This document shows positions 34,893 through 43,076 of a DNA stretch of 64,000 nt, piece by piece. The stretch's first letter is position 1. The number at the start of each line of letters is the position of its first letter. The DNA lies in assembly GCA_011525755.1 (NCBI GenBank), contig WYBS01000092.1, positions 58,782 to 122,781 of the forward strand, written 5' to 3'. This DNA comes from Planctomycetaceae bacterium (GTDB lineage Bacteria > Planctomycetota > PLA2). The notes under the pieces are model-generated. The model ran no database searches and was not told where the DNA came from. It worked only from the letters and a program-made list of their open reading frames with translations. A program made the position numbers and the translations under genes.

Positions 34893-35312
34893 TCACCGGG
34901 TCACGAGCTTGATCATCTCCGCCGTGACGTCCGGGATCTTCGCGCCGTTGTTCGCCTTGATGGACCCGACCTCGCCGAGCATGTCGTGCGAGTCACGCTT
35001 GGCGAGCGCCTTCAGCGCCTTGTTGAACCGCTCGGTCGCCTTCAGCATGAGGAGGTGGTACTCCGGGTCGTCCTCGGTCAGCTCGTCCGCGAGGATCTTC
35101 TTGTACTCCGGGATCTCCTTCCACACGTCGTCCGCGACAAGGACCCCCGGCGCCTTCGGGCACTTGCCCGTCCCCAGGTAGATGCCGTCCGTGTCGACGA
35201 CCTCGAACGCGGCCTCCTCCGCATCCTCCGCCGCGACCGGCCGGATGCCTGCGGCAAGCCCGCAGATCGCCGCGAAAACCACCATCCGTCTCCAAGAGCC
35301 CGTCCCAAGCAT
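34893..35312 (-). CDS. Secreted protein of unknown function upstream of the secretin
   Basis: 139 residues. The signal peptide MVVFAAICGLAAGIRPVAA is preceded by nine residues if ATG 35312 is used; ATG 35285 is the alternative. GGAGGC lies 7-8 bases before ATG 35312. The mature part has two Cys-free helical regions (DPEYHLLMLKATERFNKALKALAKRD) and ends ITxxMIKL-like. I do not recognise a family. Expressed with the secretin (73-base gap), it may be a pilotin-like or periplasmic partner, which is only inference. Confidence 0.65.
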   Translation of the reverse strand: MLGTGSWRRMVVFAAICGLAAGIRPVAAEDAEEAAFEVVDTDGIYLGTGKCPKAPGVLVADDVWKEIPEYKKILADELTEDDPEYHLLMLKATERFNKALKALAKRDSHDMLGEVGSIKANNGAKIPDVTAEMIKLVTR

Positions 35313-35452
35313 GCACGTGCCTCCGGGAGGCCCTAAACAAGGACCATGCCCAATCCGCCCGGGCCTCGTCGATCAACCCTGCCTGCCGCACCTAAGTCGA
35401 TGCCCGGAGCCGATTTGTACTATCGTCATGCGCAGGCGTGCTCGTGAGCGAA

Positions 35453-35478
35453 TTCCGCCGCTTTCCGCCGCTTTCCGC
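35453..35478. repeat. 10-bp tandem repeat
   Basis: TTCCGCCGCT is repeated twice plus six further bases. The 10-base period is one helical turn, so a protein could bind all copies on one face. It lies about 35-65 bases upstream of the possible leftward -10 at 35414-35419. Confidence 0.55.
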
Positions 35479-35506
35479 TTGGCCCGTGCATATCCGCCAC
35501 GCGCTG

Positions 35507-35681
35507 AAAACGACGCGGCCGGCCCATGCTCGTGGGCCGGCCGCCAGCGGAGGGAGTACTTGGTGCCCTGGACCGGTGTCCCCTATTGCGCGAACCGATC
35601 CTGCCTGTCGACCTTGTTCTCCTTCAGGTTTTGGTTTTGGAGTCCTCTGAATGCTCCGGGCCAGGACCAACCTGCCTCCAT
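35507..35681 (-). ncRNA. Candidate small RNA of about 175 nt
   Basis: A complete transcription unit is visible on the minus strand: -35 TTGACT (35710-35715), 16 bases, -10 TACGAT (35688-35693), then about 175 bases to a perfect 12-pair hairpin (35533-35544 with 35515-35526) followed by GTCGTTTT. The body can fold back: TTGGTCCTGGCCCGG near the 5' end pairs with CCGGTCCAGGGCACCAA, and GGAGG with CCTCC. That long closing stem is reminiscent of 6S-like RNAs, but I cannot match a family. Alternative: the ATG at 35681 is 6 bases from the -10 and opens a 32-codon frame (to 35583), but its third-base GC is low for this genome. Confidence 0.5.
35515..35544 (-). terminator. Intrinsic terminator of the small-RNA candidate
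   Basis: GCGGCCGGCCCA and TGGGCCGGCCGC pair perfectly around a six-base loop. On the minus strand the hairpin is followed by four U (complement of 35507-35510). This is the best U-tailed terminator I saw in the window. Confidence 0.7.
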
Positions 35682-35687
35682 GCCCCG

Positions 35688-35715
35688 ATCGTAGCGAGAT
35701 TAACTAACTAGTCAA
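35688..35715 (-). promoter_or_regulatory. Promoter of the small-RNA candidate
   Basis: TTGACT (35710-35715) and TACGAT (35688-35693) are separated by 16 bases in an AT-rich island. It is the most complete -35/-10 pair in the window. Confidence 0.6.
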
Positions 35716-35811
35716 TCAATAATTTACCGATCAGTGAAATCCGGCCCGGCCGGGCCGCCTCGCCGCGCTAGAATCCGGGTGCGTCGAGTCGGCCCCGACG
35801 AACCCGCGCCC

Positions 35812-36714
35812 ATGGAAGATTTCTCCGCGCTTCTGGTCGCCGCCCGCGAGCGGATCGGCATCACGCAGGCCCAGCTCGCCATCTCCGCGGGCCTCACGCC
35901 CTCGTACGTGTGCCTCCTTGAGAACGGGAAGAAGCCGCCGCCCTCGGACCGCGTCTGCGAGCGGCTCGCGGAAGTCCTTGGAATCCCCGCTCGGCAGCTC
36001 CTGGAGGTCGCCCACCTCCAGCGCTCCCCCACCACCGTGCAGAAGCGCGTACGCACGCTGCGGGGCAGGCTGTCGCGCGAGCAGCGCTCACGACAGCGGG
36101 TCCTCGAGTCGCTGCTGTCGCCTTTCCTCTTCGCTTCGGCGCCCAGCTGGATCGAGGGCGCCGTGGAGTGGATCGGGGGGAGCGCGCTGCGGAAGCGGCG
36201 CCTCCGCGAGGTCCTCGCGGCCCTCGGCCGCCGCCACCAGGATCGCGCGACGGCCGTCTCCCGGCTCGTGGACGAGCTCCCGGAGCGGGATCGGCGCCTC
36301 CTCCTCGAGGCCCTGCCGCGGATCCTCGGCGATCGCGTTCCCGGCGGAAGTCCGGCGCCCCGGCTCTACTACTCGCTCCCGCCTGCCGACGAGGCTCAGA
36401 GGTCCGCCTTCCTCCTCGCCTGGACGGGCGCCGACACGGAGGGCGGCGAGGTTCGCGAGGGCGACCAACTGCTCGTAGATCCGGGGCTCGAGCCCCGCGC
36501 CGGCGACATCCTGCTGCTCCGGGGGCCCGACGGCGCGCCCCTCGTGCGGAGGCTTGTCCACGACGGCGACCGCCGGCGGCTCGTTCCCCTGGGCGGGCTC
36601 CCGGCCCCCGTTAGGGACGCGGGGGACGAGGAGCGGGTCGAGGATCGGCTCGCGAAGGACGCGGCCGGCGTCGTTGTCGAGATCCGACGGCCGCTCCGGC
36701 GGCCTGCCGGATGA
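35812..36714 (+). CDS. XRE-family regulator with S24-like C-terminal domain
   Basis: About 300 residues. Residues 1-65 are a helix-turn-helix of the Cro/CI (XRE) type: RERIGITQAQLAISAGLTPS and YVCLLENGKKPPP, then ERLAEVLGI. The middle is helical. The C-terminal part resembles the S24/LexA fold (VREGDQLLVDPGLEPRAGDILLLRGPDG, LVRRLVHDGDRRRLVPLGG), but the catalytic Ser-Met pair is not evident and the Lys is Arg, so self-cleavage is unlikely. TAGAAT at 35769-35774 is the probable -10. GTG 35779 or GTG 35734 are possible earlier starts. It is divergent from the small-RNA candidate and may control it. Confidence 0.75.
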   Translation: MEDFSALLVAARERIGITQAQLAISAGLTPSYVCLLENGKKPPPSDRVCERLAEVLGIPARQLLEVAHLQRSPTTVQKRVRTLRGRLSREQRSRQRVLESLLSPFLFASAPSWIEGAVEWIGGSALRKRRLREVLAALGRRHQDRATAVSRLVDELPERDRRLLLEALPRILGDRVPGGSPAPRLYYSLPPADEAQRSAFLLAWTGADTEGGEVREGDQLLVDPGLEPRAGDILLLRGPDGAPLVRRLVHDGDRRRLVPLGGLPAPVRDAGDEERVEDRLAKDAAGVVVEIRRPLRRPAG

Positions 36715-36736
36715 TGCGGCCGTGACCGCTCCGGAA

Positions 36737-36742
36737 TAGGAT
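36737..36742 (+). promoter_or_regulatory. -10 box of the phosphodiesterase gene
   Basis: TAGGAT lies 9 bases before GTG 36752, with no ribosome site between. Confidence 0.4.
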
Positions 36743-36751
36743 GCCTGCCCC

Positions 36752-38803
36752 GTGCGAGCGCTCCTTCGCGTCCTCTGGCCCGGCGTCCCGCTCGGCATCC
36801 TGCTGCTCCCGATGGCAGCGATGTGGCTCGACGTCGCCCGAGCCACGGCCGGGCGGGAGTACGCCTACGAGCCGGCGCCGCGGCGGGTGGTCGTCCTCGG
36901 CTTCGACGGTGTCGATCCGAACCTGCTCGAGGAGTACATGGAGCGGCTGCCCGCTCTCCAGAGCCTCGCGCGCGAGGGCGCGTTCCTGCGATGCCGCACG
37001 ACGAACCCTCCCGAGTCCCCGGTCGCATGGGCGACGTTCGCGACGGGACAGGATCCCGGCGAGCACGGCATCTTCGACTTCGTGCGGCGTGACCTCGCGG
37101 CCAAGGACACTTACCGGCCGGAGAACGGCCTCGTGCAGCGGTTGCCGCCGGTGCTCGGCCCGCTCGGATTCCCCGTACGCCCGCCCCGGGCGGAGAACCT
37201 CCGCGGCGGCGAGCCCTTCTGGGAGCCGGTCGCACGGCTCGGGCACAAGGTCTCGGTGCTGCGCATGCCGCTCACGTTCCCCGCGAGCCTCGAGCGCGGC
37301 GGCGAGCTGCTCTGCGGCCTCGGCGTGCCCGACCTGCGCGCGACGCAGGGCTCCTACACGCTCTTCGCCGCCGGGCGCGACGCGCGCGAGGAGTACACCG
37401 AGTTCGGGGGCCGCCACACGAAGATCTACCCGCGCGACGGCATGGCATCGGCGCAGCTCGAGGGGCCCCCGGATCCGCGCGACCCGCGCCGCGGCCGGCT
37501 CACGGTGCCCGTCCGGTTCACGTTCACGGGCGGCTCCGCGGCCGTCCTCCTCGACGACGAGCCGGCTGTCTCCCTCGAGCCGGGCCTCTACAGCCGGTGG
37601 ACGCCGGTCACGTTCCGCGCGGGCCCCTTCGTGGTGCTCCGCGGGATGGTGCGCTTCCTCCTGCTCCGGGGCGGCGAGGATCCGGCGATCTACGCGTCGC
37701 CGATCCAGATCGCCCCGCACGCGCCGCCGATCCCGATCTCCGCGCCCTCCTCGTTCGCCGGCGAGATGGCGGACGCGATCGGCTTCTTCAAGACCGCCGG
37801 CTGGCCCGAGGACACCTTCGCGGCCAACGAGGGCGTGCTCGACGACGCGCAGGTCTTCGAGGACATCCGCGACACGTACCGCGCGGACGAGCGGCTCTGC
37901 CTCGACCGGCTCGACCGGTCGGACGCCGCGCTCCTCGCGATGGTCTTCACGGCGCAGGACCGCGTCGGCCACCTCTTCTACCGCTTCCGCGACACACGCC
38001 ACCCCGCGCACGACCCGAACGCCATCGCGGACTTCTACGAGCGGACGGGCATCGAGGACCCGATCTTCGAGTCCTACCGCTGGATGAACGACACGGTCGC
38101 CGAGGTCGTGAGGCGCCTCGGCCCGCGCGACATCCTTCTGATCGTCTCCGACCACGGATTCCACTCGTTCCGCTACGGCATGAACATCAACACGTGGCTC
38201 GCGCAGGAGGGCTACCTGACCCTCGCGGACGAGGCGCAGGGCCGCCGCCAGCGCGACCTCGACGAGCTCTTCCGGCGCGGCGTCACGTCCGGCATCGACT
38301 GGAGCCGCACGCGCGCCTACGCGCTCGGCCTCGGCCAGATCTACCTGAACCTCGAGGGCCGCGAGCGCGACGGCATCGTGAAGGCGGAGGAGAAGGACGC
38401 GCTGCTCGAGGAGATCACGAGGAAGCTCATCGCCTTGAAGGGGCCCGACGACACGCACGCGCTCCGCGACGTCTACCGCGGCGACGCCATCTGGAGCGGG
38501 AGCCGCATGGCCGAGGCGCCCGAGCTCCAGTGCGCGTTCGCGGAAGGCTACCGCGTCTCGTGGCAGACGGCGCTCCTCGGCGTCCCGCCGGCGCTCTTCG
38601 AGCCGAACAAGCGCCCCTGGTCGGGCGACCACTGCAGCAACGACCAGCGCGAGACGCCGGGGATCTTCCTCTCGAACGTCCCGCTCGGCCCCGACGCGGA
38701 CCCCGGCCTCGAGCAGATCGCGCCGACCGTCACGTGGCTCTTCGGCGCCGATGCGCCGCGGGGGGCGACCGGGAAGCGGCTCCCGCTCCTCCTCGACCGG
38801 TAG
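36752..38803 (+). CDS. Alkaline phosphatase superfamily / type I phosphodiesterase
   Basis: A 683-residue enzyme of the nucleotide pyrophosphatase/phosphodiesterase branch. An N-terminal membrane anchor (LWPGVPLGILLLPMAAMWL) is followed by the metal-site motifs: VVVLGFDGVDPNLL (first Asp), TNPPESPVAWATFATGQDPGEHGIFDFV (nucleophile Ser or Thr), FTAQDRVGHLFYR (Asp and His) and LIVSDHGFHSF (Asp and His). A beta-rich insertion lies at about residues 220-330. It probably hydrolyses phosphodiesters or phosphonates at the outer face of the inner membrane; substrate unknown. It starts with GTG 36752. It stands alone, convergent with the zinc-ribbon gene. Confidence 0.82.
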   Translation: MRALLRVLWPGVPLGILLLPMAAMWLDVARATAGREYAYEPAPRRVVVLGFDGVDPNLLEEYMERLPALQSLAREGAFLRCRTTNPPESPVAWATFATGQDPGEHGIFDFVRRDLAAKDTYRPENGLVQRLPPVLGPLGFPVRPPRAENLRGGEPFWEPVARLGHKVSVLRMPLTFPASLERGGELLCGLGVPDLRATQGSYTLFAAGRDAREEYTEFGGRHTKIYPRDGMASAQLEGPPDPRDPRRGRLTVPVRFTFTGGSAAVLLDDEPAVSLEPGLYSRWTPVTFRAGPFVVLRGMVRFLLLRGGEDPAIYASPIQIAPHAPPIPISAPSSFAGEMADAIGFFKTAGWPEDTFAANEGVLDDAQVFEDIRDTYRADERLCLDRLDRSDAALLAMVFTAQDRVGHLFYRFRDTRHPAHDPNAIADFYERTGIEDPIFESYRWMNDTVAEVVRRLGPRDILLIVSDHGFHSFRYGMNINTWLAQEGYLTLADEAQGRRQRDLDELFRRGVTSGIDWSRTRAYALGLGQIYLNLEGRERDGIVKAEEKDALLEEITRKLIALKGPDDTHALRDVYRGDAIWSGSRMAEAPELQCAFAEGYRVSWQTALLGVPPALFEPNKRPWSGDHCSNDQRETPGIFLSNVPLGPDADPGLEQIAPTVTWLFGADAPRGATGKRLPLLLDR

Positions 38804-38831
38804 TGCCCTTCGCGCCGGGGGTGGATGGGTC

Positions 38832-38866
38832 CCGGGAAGGAGGGGGCCCCCTCGGAGTTCCCCGGC
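38832..38866. terminator. Bidirectional hairpin between convergent genes
   Basis: CCGGGAA and TTCCCCGG flank the 12-base palindrome AGGGGGCCCCCT, which gives a long GC stem in both directions. It lies in the 76-base gap between two convergent stops. Confidence 0.5.
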
Positions 38867-38879
38867 CCTGACCTTCGGC

Positions 38880-39593
38880 CTACGATCCGCCGGGCGCCTT
38901 CGCGCGCTTCGTGTGCTCCTCGTGCAACGTGCGGAACGCGGCCTTCATCCGCTCCCGCGCGAGCTCGAGGACGCGCCTGCCGTGGGCGTCGGTGAGATCC
39001 TCCGCCTCGACGTAGCCGCGCAGCGCCGCGACATCCTCGTCGGCGAGCACCTCATCGTTGAGCGGAAGGTCCGTGACGCCCCCTCGCACCGTCGCGCGCA
39101 GGTGCGCGTCCTGCCGCTCGCGGGCGCGGCGGTGGGCGCCGTCGTCGCCGATCACGACGGAACGCGTGCCGCCGCAGGCCACGCAGCGCTTGTCGTCGCG
39201 GCAGACGGGGCAGGCCGCCTCCTCGCCGTTCTCCATCACCTTGCCGATGCCGCCGCAGTAGGTGCAGGCGCCCACGTCGATGGCATCGAAGTAGGGCTCG
39301 CAGGCGAGGAGCGCGGGGGGCAGCGGTCCCGCCTTCGCGATCTCCCGGTAGAGGCGCAGGAGGTGGTCCACGTCCTTCCGCTCGAGGCACCACCGGCACT
39401 CCTCCGTGGTGGGGCGCCAGTCGAGCGAGCGGTTGCACTCGCGGCAGACGACCGCGTGGTGCGCGAGCTCCGCGCGGCAGTAGCCGCAGAGGGGCGTCCT
39501 CCCTTCCCAGATGACGTCGCGCTCGTCCACGGCGAGGAACCCGAGCGCGACAAGGGCGACGACGCACCCGGACGTGAAGAGTACCCACTTCAT
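38880..39593 (-). CDS. Membrane-anchored Cys-rich zinc-ribbon protein
   Basis: 237 residues. An N-terminal membrane segment (WVLFTSGCVVALVALGFLAV) is followed by six Cys pairs: CGYC, CREC, CRWC, CTYCGG, CPVC and CVACGG. The CxxCGG forms resemble the zinc-binding modules of DnaJ. The C-terminal third is charged and helical (DVAALRGYVEAEDL and RVLELARERMKAAF). No enzyme motif was seen, and I do not recognise a named family; a redox or chaperone-like adaptor is a guess. TATAAT (39605-39610) is 11 bases before the ATG. Confidence 0.7.
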   Translation of the reverse strand: MKWVLFTSGCVVALVALGFLAVDERDVIWEGRTPLCGYCRAELAHHAVVCRECNRSLDWRPTTEECRWCLERKDVDHLLRLYREIAKAGPLPPALLACEPYFDAIDVGACTYCGGIGKVMENGEEAACPVCRDDKRCVACGGTRSVVIGDDGAHRRARERQDAHLRATVRGGVTDLPLNDEVLADEDVAALRGYVEAEDLTDAHGRRVLELARERMKAAFRTLHEEHTKRAKAPGGS

Positions 39594-39604
39594 GCGAGCC
39601 CCTG

Positions 39605-39610
39605 ATTATA
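39605..39610 (-). promoter_or_regulatory. -10 box of the zinc-ribbon gene
   Basis: A perfect TATAAT on the minus strand, 11 bases before the ATG at 39593. It lies across the stop of hyuB. Confidence 0.5.
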
Positions 39611-41135
39611 CCGGGGGGCCGTAGCCGCCGCCCCCGGGAGTGCGGATCCGCAGGAGATCGCCCGGCCGCACGTCGATCGAGACACGCCCCGAAAGCGGCG
39701 TCGCGGCCCCGTCCCGGACGATCTCGTTCCTCCCGCACGCCCCCGGACCCCCTCCCTCGAGCCCGTAGGGCGCCCCCGCGCGCCGCTCCGTGAGGAGGTT
39801 CACGACCGCGGGCTCCGTGAACTCGATCTCCTTCACGCAGCCGTCGCCCCCCGCGTGCCTGCCCTTGCCGCCCGTCCCGCGGGCGACCGCGAGCCTCCGC
39901 ACGATCACCGGCACCGCGTTCTCGAGCGCCTCGATCGGGGTGTTCCTCGTATTCGTCAGGTGCGTGTGGATGCACGGGACGCCGGGTCCCTCCGGCGCGC
40001 CCCCGGAGCCCCCCGCGATCGTCTCGTAGTAGGTCTTCCCCCGCCACCCGAAGGTGAGGTTGTTCATCGTGCCCTGCGACGCGGCCGGGAGCCTTCCCGG
40101 GAGCGCCTTGTCGAGCGCGCCGAGGATGACGTCGACGATCCGCTGGCTCGTCTCGACGTTGCCGCCGGCGACCGGCGCCGGGTAGAGCGCGTTCACGAGC
40201 GTCCCCTCGGGCGCGCGGACGTCGAGCACGTCGCGCACGCCCTCGTTGAGCGGCGTGCCCTCGGGCAGGAGGAGCGCGAAGCCGTAGAGCGCCGCCGAGA
40301 GCGTGATCGCGAGGTTCGCGTTCAAGGGCGCGTCCACCTGCGCGTGCGTCCCCGCGAAGTCCACGCGCAGCCGATCGCCCAAGGCCTCGATCGCCACGCG
40401 CACGGGCCAGCCGTCGTCCATCGCGTCCTCGAACCGGTGGACCCCCGGCGCGAGCGCGCGCACGACGGCCATCGCCGCCCCGCGCGCGGCCTCCCGGAGC
40501 GCCTTCGCGGCCGCGAGCAGGGCGTCCGCCCCGACGCGCGCCTCGATCTCCGCGAGGCGGCGCGCGCCGAGCCGGAGCGTCTCGACCTGCGCGACGAGAT
40601 CCTCGCGCCGCTCCGCTGGGCTCCGCACGTTGGCGCAGAAGAGGTCGAGGAGGTCCCGGTCGATCTCGCCGCCCTTGACGATCCGGACCGGCGGGATCCG
40701 GAGCCCCTCGCCGTGCACGTCCCGCGCGAGGCCGAGCGAACCGGGCCACGCGCCGCCCACGTCCGCATGGTGCGCGCGGTTCGCGACGAGGAAGCGCCCG
40801 GCGCGCGCGACCGCGGTCAGGTCCGGCAGGTGCGTGCCCCCGCACCACGGGTCGTTGAGGAGCACCACGTCGCCCTCGCCCGGCGGCCGCCGCTCGAGCG
40901 CCGCGCGCACGGAGAGCGGCATCGCGCCCAGGTGCACCGGGATGTGCGCCGCCTGCGCGACGAGGTTGCCGAGGCCGTCGAAGACCGCGCAGGAGAGGTC
41001 GCGGCGCTCCTTGATGTTCACGGAGGTGGCCGCGCGCTCGAGCGCCGCCCCCATCTCCTCCGCGACGGAGGAGAAGAGCGCGTCGAAAACGGCGAGATCC
41101 GCGGAATTCATCGTACGGAGCCTGACACCATTCAA
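39606..41135 (-). CDS. hyuB: Hydantoinase B / 5-oxoprolinase-like subunit
   Basis: 509 residues of the HyuB family (B subunit of N-methylhydantoinase, 5-oxoprolinase or acetone carboxylase-like enzymes). Signatures are SVAEEMGAALERAATSVNIKERRDLSCAVFD, GDVVLLNDPWCGGTHLPDL, GTHAQVDAPLNAN, SQGTMNNLTFGW and the closing RIRTPGGGGYG. Substrate cannot be told. The TTG start at 41135 forms TTGA with the stop of hyuA, so the two are coupled; ATG 41111 is the alternative. The C-terminus contains two CCCCCGGxx-type G-motif copies. Confidence 0.87.
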   Translation of the reverse strand: MNGVRLRTMNSADLAVFDALFSSVAEEMGAALERAATSVNIKERRDLSCAVFDGLGNLVAQAAHIPVHLGAMPLSVRAALERRPPGEGDVVLLNDPWCGGTHLPDLTAVARAGRFLVANRAHHADVGGAWPGSLGLARDVHGEGLRIPPVRIVKGGEIDRDLLDLFCANVRSPAERREDLVAQVETLRLGARRLAEIEARVGADALLAAAKALREAARGAAMAVVRALAPGVHRFEDAMDDGWPVRVAIEALGDRLRVDFAGTHAQVDAPLNANLAITLSAALYGFALLLPEGTPLNEGVRDVLDVRAPEGTLVNALYPAPVAGGNVETSQRIVDVILGALDKALPGRLPAASQGTMNNLTFGWRGKTYYETIAGGSGGAPEGPGVPCIHTHLTNTRNTPIEALENAVPVIVRRLAVARGTGGKGRHAGGDGCVKEIEFTEPAVVNLLTERRAGAPYGLEGGGPGACGRNEIVRDGAATPLSGRVSIDVRPGDLLRIRTPGGGGYGPPV

Positions 41136-42961
41136 TGAACCCTCGTCAGGTGGAGCGTCCCGTCCCCGAGCGCGCGAGCCTGCCAGCCCGCCGGCACGAC
41201 GGTCGTCGCGGTGAGCTCGACGAGGACCGTCGGGCCGAGCACCGCGCCGAGGAGATCCGCGCGCCGCATCCGCCCCGGTCCCCTCCGGGCCTCCGGGGAG
41301 GGGGGCTCCGGGGGGAGGGGTCCCGTGCGCGGCGCGGGGTCGATCGCCGCGAGCCGGAGGTTCACGACCTCGACCGCGCGGGAGCGGTCGCAGTAGCCGA
41401 ACGCGCGCTCGTGCGCCGCGTGGAAGTGGTCCTCGAGGTCCGCGTCCGCCGTCACGGCGACCTCATGCGACTGGCCCACGTACCGGGCGTCCGCGGTGAG
41501 GACCTCGAGCGGCGCACTCTCCCTCCGCAGCGGCGCGAAGAGCTCGTCGAGCCGCGCCGCCACCTCGCGCGCGGGGAGCAGCACGGTGCGGACGAAGTCG
41601 CGTCGGCGGTCGGCCTGCCGCATACCGTGCGCGCTGAACGCGCCGGGGTCCCTGGGCACGAGCACGTCCCGCATCCCGAGGGCGTCCGCAAGCGCGCACG
41701 CGTGGAGCGGCCCCGCGCCGCCGAACGCGACGAGCGAGCACGGCCTCGGGTCGATGCCGCGGCGCACGGTGACGGCCCGGATCGCCCGCTCCATCGTCGC
41801 GTCGGCCACGCGGAGGATGCCTTCCGCCATCCCCTTCACCGCGCGCCGCGCGCGGGCCGCGTCGATCCGGAGCGTGCCGGCGAGGAGATCCTCCTCCGCG
41901 AGGTTCCCGAGGACGACGTGGGCGTCGGTGACCGTCGGCTCCTCGCCGATGCCGTAGCAGGCGGGGCCGGGCTCCGCGCCCGCGCTGTCGGGGCCGACGC
42001 GGAGCGCGCCCAGGGCATCGATCCGCGCGAGCGACCCGCCGCCCGCGCCGACCGTGTGGACGTCGAGCACGGGAACGCGCAGGGGCAGCCCCTCGAGCCG
42101 GAACTCGGGCCTCACGGGTAGGCCCCCCGGCCCCCCCCGGATCAGCGCCACGTCGGTGGACGTGCCGCCCATGTCGAAGCTCACGCCCTCGGCGATGCCG
42201 TGCCGGCGCAGAAGACCGGTCGCCGCCACCACGCCGCCGGCCGGGCCGGAGAGGATCGTCCGCACCGGGAGGTCCGCCGCCTCGGCCGCGGTCAGCGTCC
42301 CGCCGCTCGACTGGAGGACCTCGAGGCGGTGCCCTTTCGTCTCCCGCTCGAGGCGGCGCAGGTAGGGGCCGAGCACGGGCATCAGCGCGGCGTTCGCGAC
42401 GGTCGTCGCGGCGCGCTCGAACTCGCGGAACTCGTTCGCGACGACGTGGGAGAGGGCGACCGGGATCCCGAGCGTCCTCAGCGCCTCGCCGACGGCGCGC
42501 TCGTGCGCCGGATTCCGGTAGGCGTGGAGGAGGCAGACGGCGACGGCCTCGGCGGCGCTCGCGCGGACGCGGGCGAGGAGGTCGCGGAGGTCGAGCGGCG
42601 TGTCGACGGAGCCGTCGGCGCGCAGGCGCTCGCGAACACCGAAGCGGTGCCCTGCGATCGGGTCGTGGCGGCGCGGCAGGATGGCGTAGAGGTCCCGGCG
42701 GTCCTGGCGGCCGATCCCGATCAGGTCCTCGACGCCCTCCGTGGCGACGAAGGCCGTCCGCGCGTAGCGCCTCGTGAGGAGCGCGTTCGTGCCGACGGTC
42801 GTGCCGTGGACGAGGCGGACGGGGCCTTCGAGCCCCAGCCGCGCGAGCCCGTCGAGGAACGCCTGGGCGGGGTCCCGCGGCGTCGAGCGGACCTTGAGGA
42901 CGCCGTCCCCCGTCATGAAATCGGTGAAGGTCCCGCCCGTGTCGATCCCGACGACGTCCAC
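41132..42961 (-). CDS. hyuA: Hydantoinase A / 5-oxoprolinase-like ATPase subunit
   Basis: 609 residues of the HyuA family, an ASKHA-fold ATPase that works with HyuB on cyclic amides. VVGIDTGGTFTDFM opens the protein. RLVHGTTVGTNALLTRRYART, EVLQSSGGTLTAAEAA, TILSGPAGGVVAATGLL, FDMGGTSTDVALI and VHTVGAGGGSLARID follow. The start is GTG 42961, directly before the phosphate loop; TACCAT lies 6 bases upstream. The larger open frame upstream is not coding. The C-terminus is somewhat shorter than in full family members. Confidence 0.87.
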   Translation of the reverse strand: MDVVGIDTGGTFTDFMTGDGVLKVRSTPRDPAQAFLDGLARLGLEGPVRLVHGTTVGTNALLTRRYARTAFVATEGVEDLIGIGRQDRRDLYAILPRRHDPIAGHRFGVRERLRADGSVDTPLDLRDLLARVRASAAEAVAVCLLHAYRNPAHERAVGEALRTLGIPVALSHVVANEFREFERAATTVANAALMPVLGPYLRRLERETKGHRLEVLQSSGGTLTAAEAADLPVRTILSGPAGGVVAATGLLRRHGIAEGVSFDMGGTSTDVALIRGGPGGLPVRPEFRLEGLPLRVPVLDVHTVGAGGGSLARIDALGALRVGPDSAGAEPGPACYGIGEEPTVTDAHVVLGNLAEEDLLAGTLRIDAARARRAVKGMAEGILRVADATMERAIRAVTVRRGIDPRPCSLVAFGGAGPLHACALADALGMRDVLVPRDPGAFSAHGMRQADRRRDFVRTVLLPAREVAARLDELFAPLRRESAPLEVLTADARYVGQSHEVAVTADADLEDHFHAAHERAFGYCDRSRAVEVVNLRLAAIDPAPRTGPLPPEPPSPEARRGPGRMRRADLLGAVLGPTVLVELTATTVVPAGWQARALGDGTLHLTRVH

Positions 42962-42967
42962 GCCGAG

Positions 42968-42973
42968 ATGGTA
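42968..42973 (-). promoter_or_regulatory. -10 box of hyuA (leaderless)
   Basis: TACCAT on the minus strand lies 6 bases before the GTG at 42961. Confidence 0.38.
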
Positions 42974-43076
42974 CCGGCCGCGTCGCCGGGAGGCTTTCCA
43001 GGGGGTCCGGGGGCGGCATCCGCCCCATCGTCTCGAATCGGGATGCCTCGGGGAACGCCTGTCGGACGCCACGACG

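Larger units (their letters stand above)
35313..35733. other. Regulatory region between secretin operon and XRE gene
   Basis: 420 bases holding, from left to right: a hairpin that covers the ribosome site of the leftward gene (GCCTC-CGG-GAGGC, 35319-35331), a possible leftward -10 (TACAAA, 35414-35419), 2.6 tandem copies of TTCCGCCGCT (35453-35478), the small-RNA candidate with its terminator and promoter (35507-35715), and an AT-rich island (35697-35733) that may also hold the rightward promoter. Confidence 0.5.

Noticed and set aside
35507-35681. Calling the small RNA 6S RNA, SRP RNA or tmRNA
   Set aside because: Length and closing stem are suggestive of 6S, but no conserved central bubble, SRP GGAA-type loop or tRNA-like ends were found.
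35392-35711. Several short frames in the intergenic region before the XRE gene
   Set aside because: Low third-base GC and no family resemblance; better explained by the RNA unit, its promoter and the tandem repeats.
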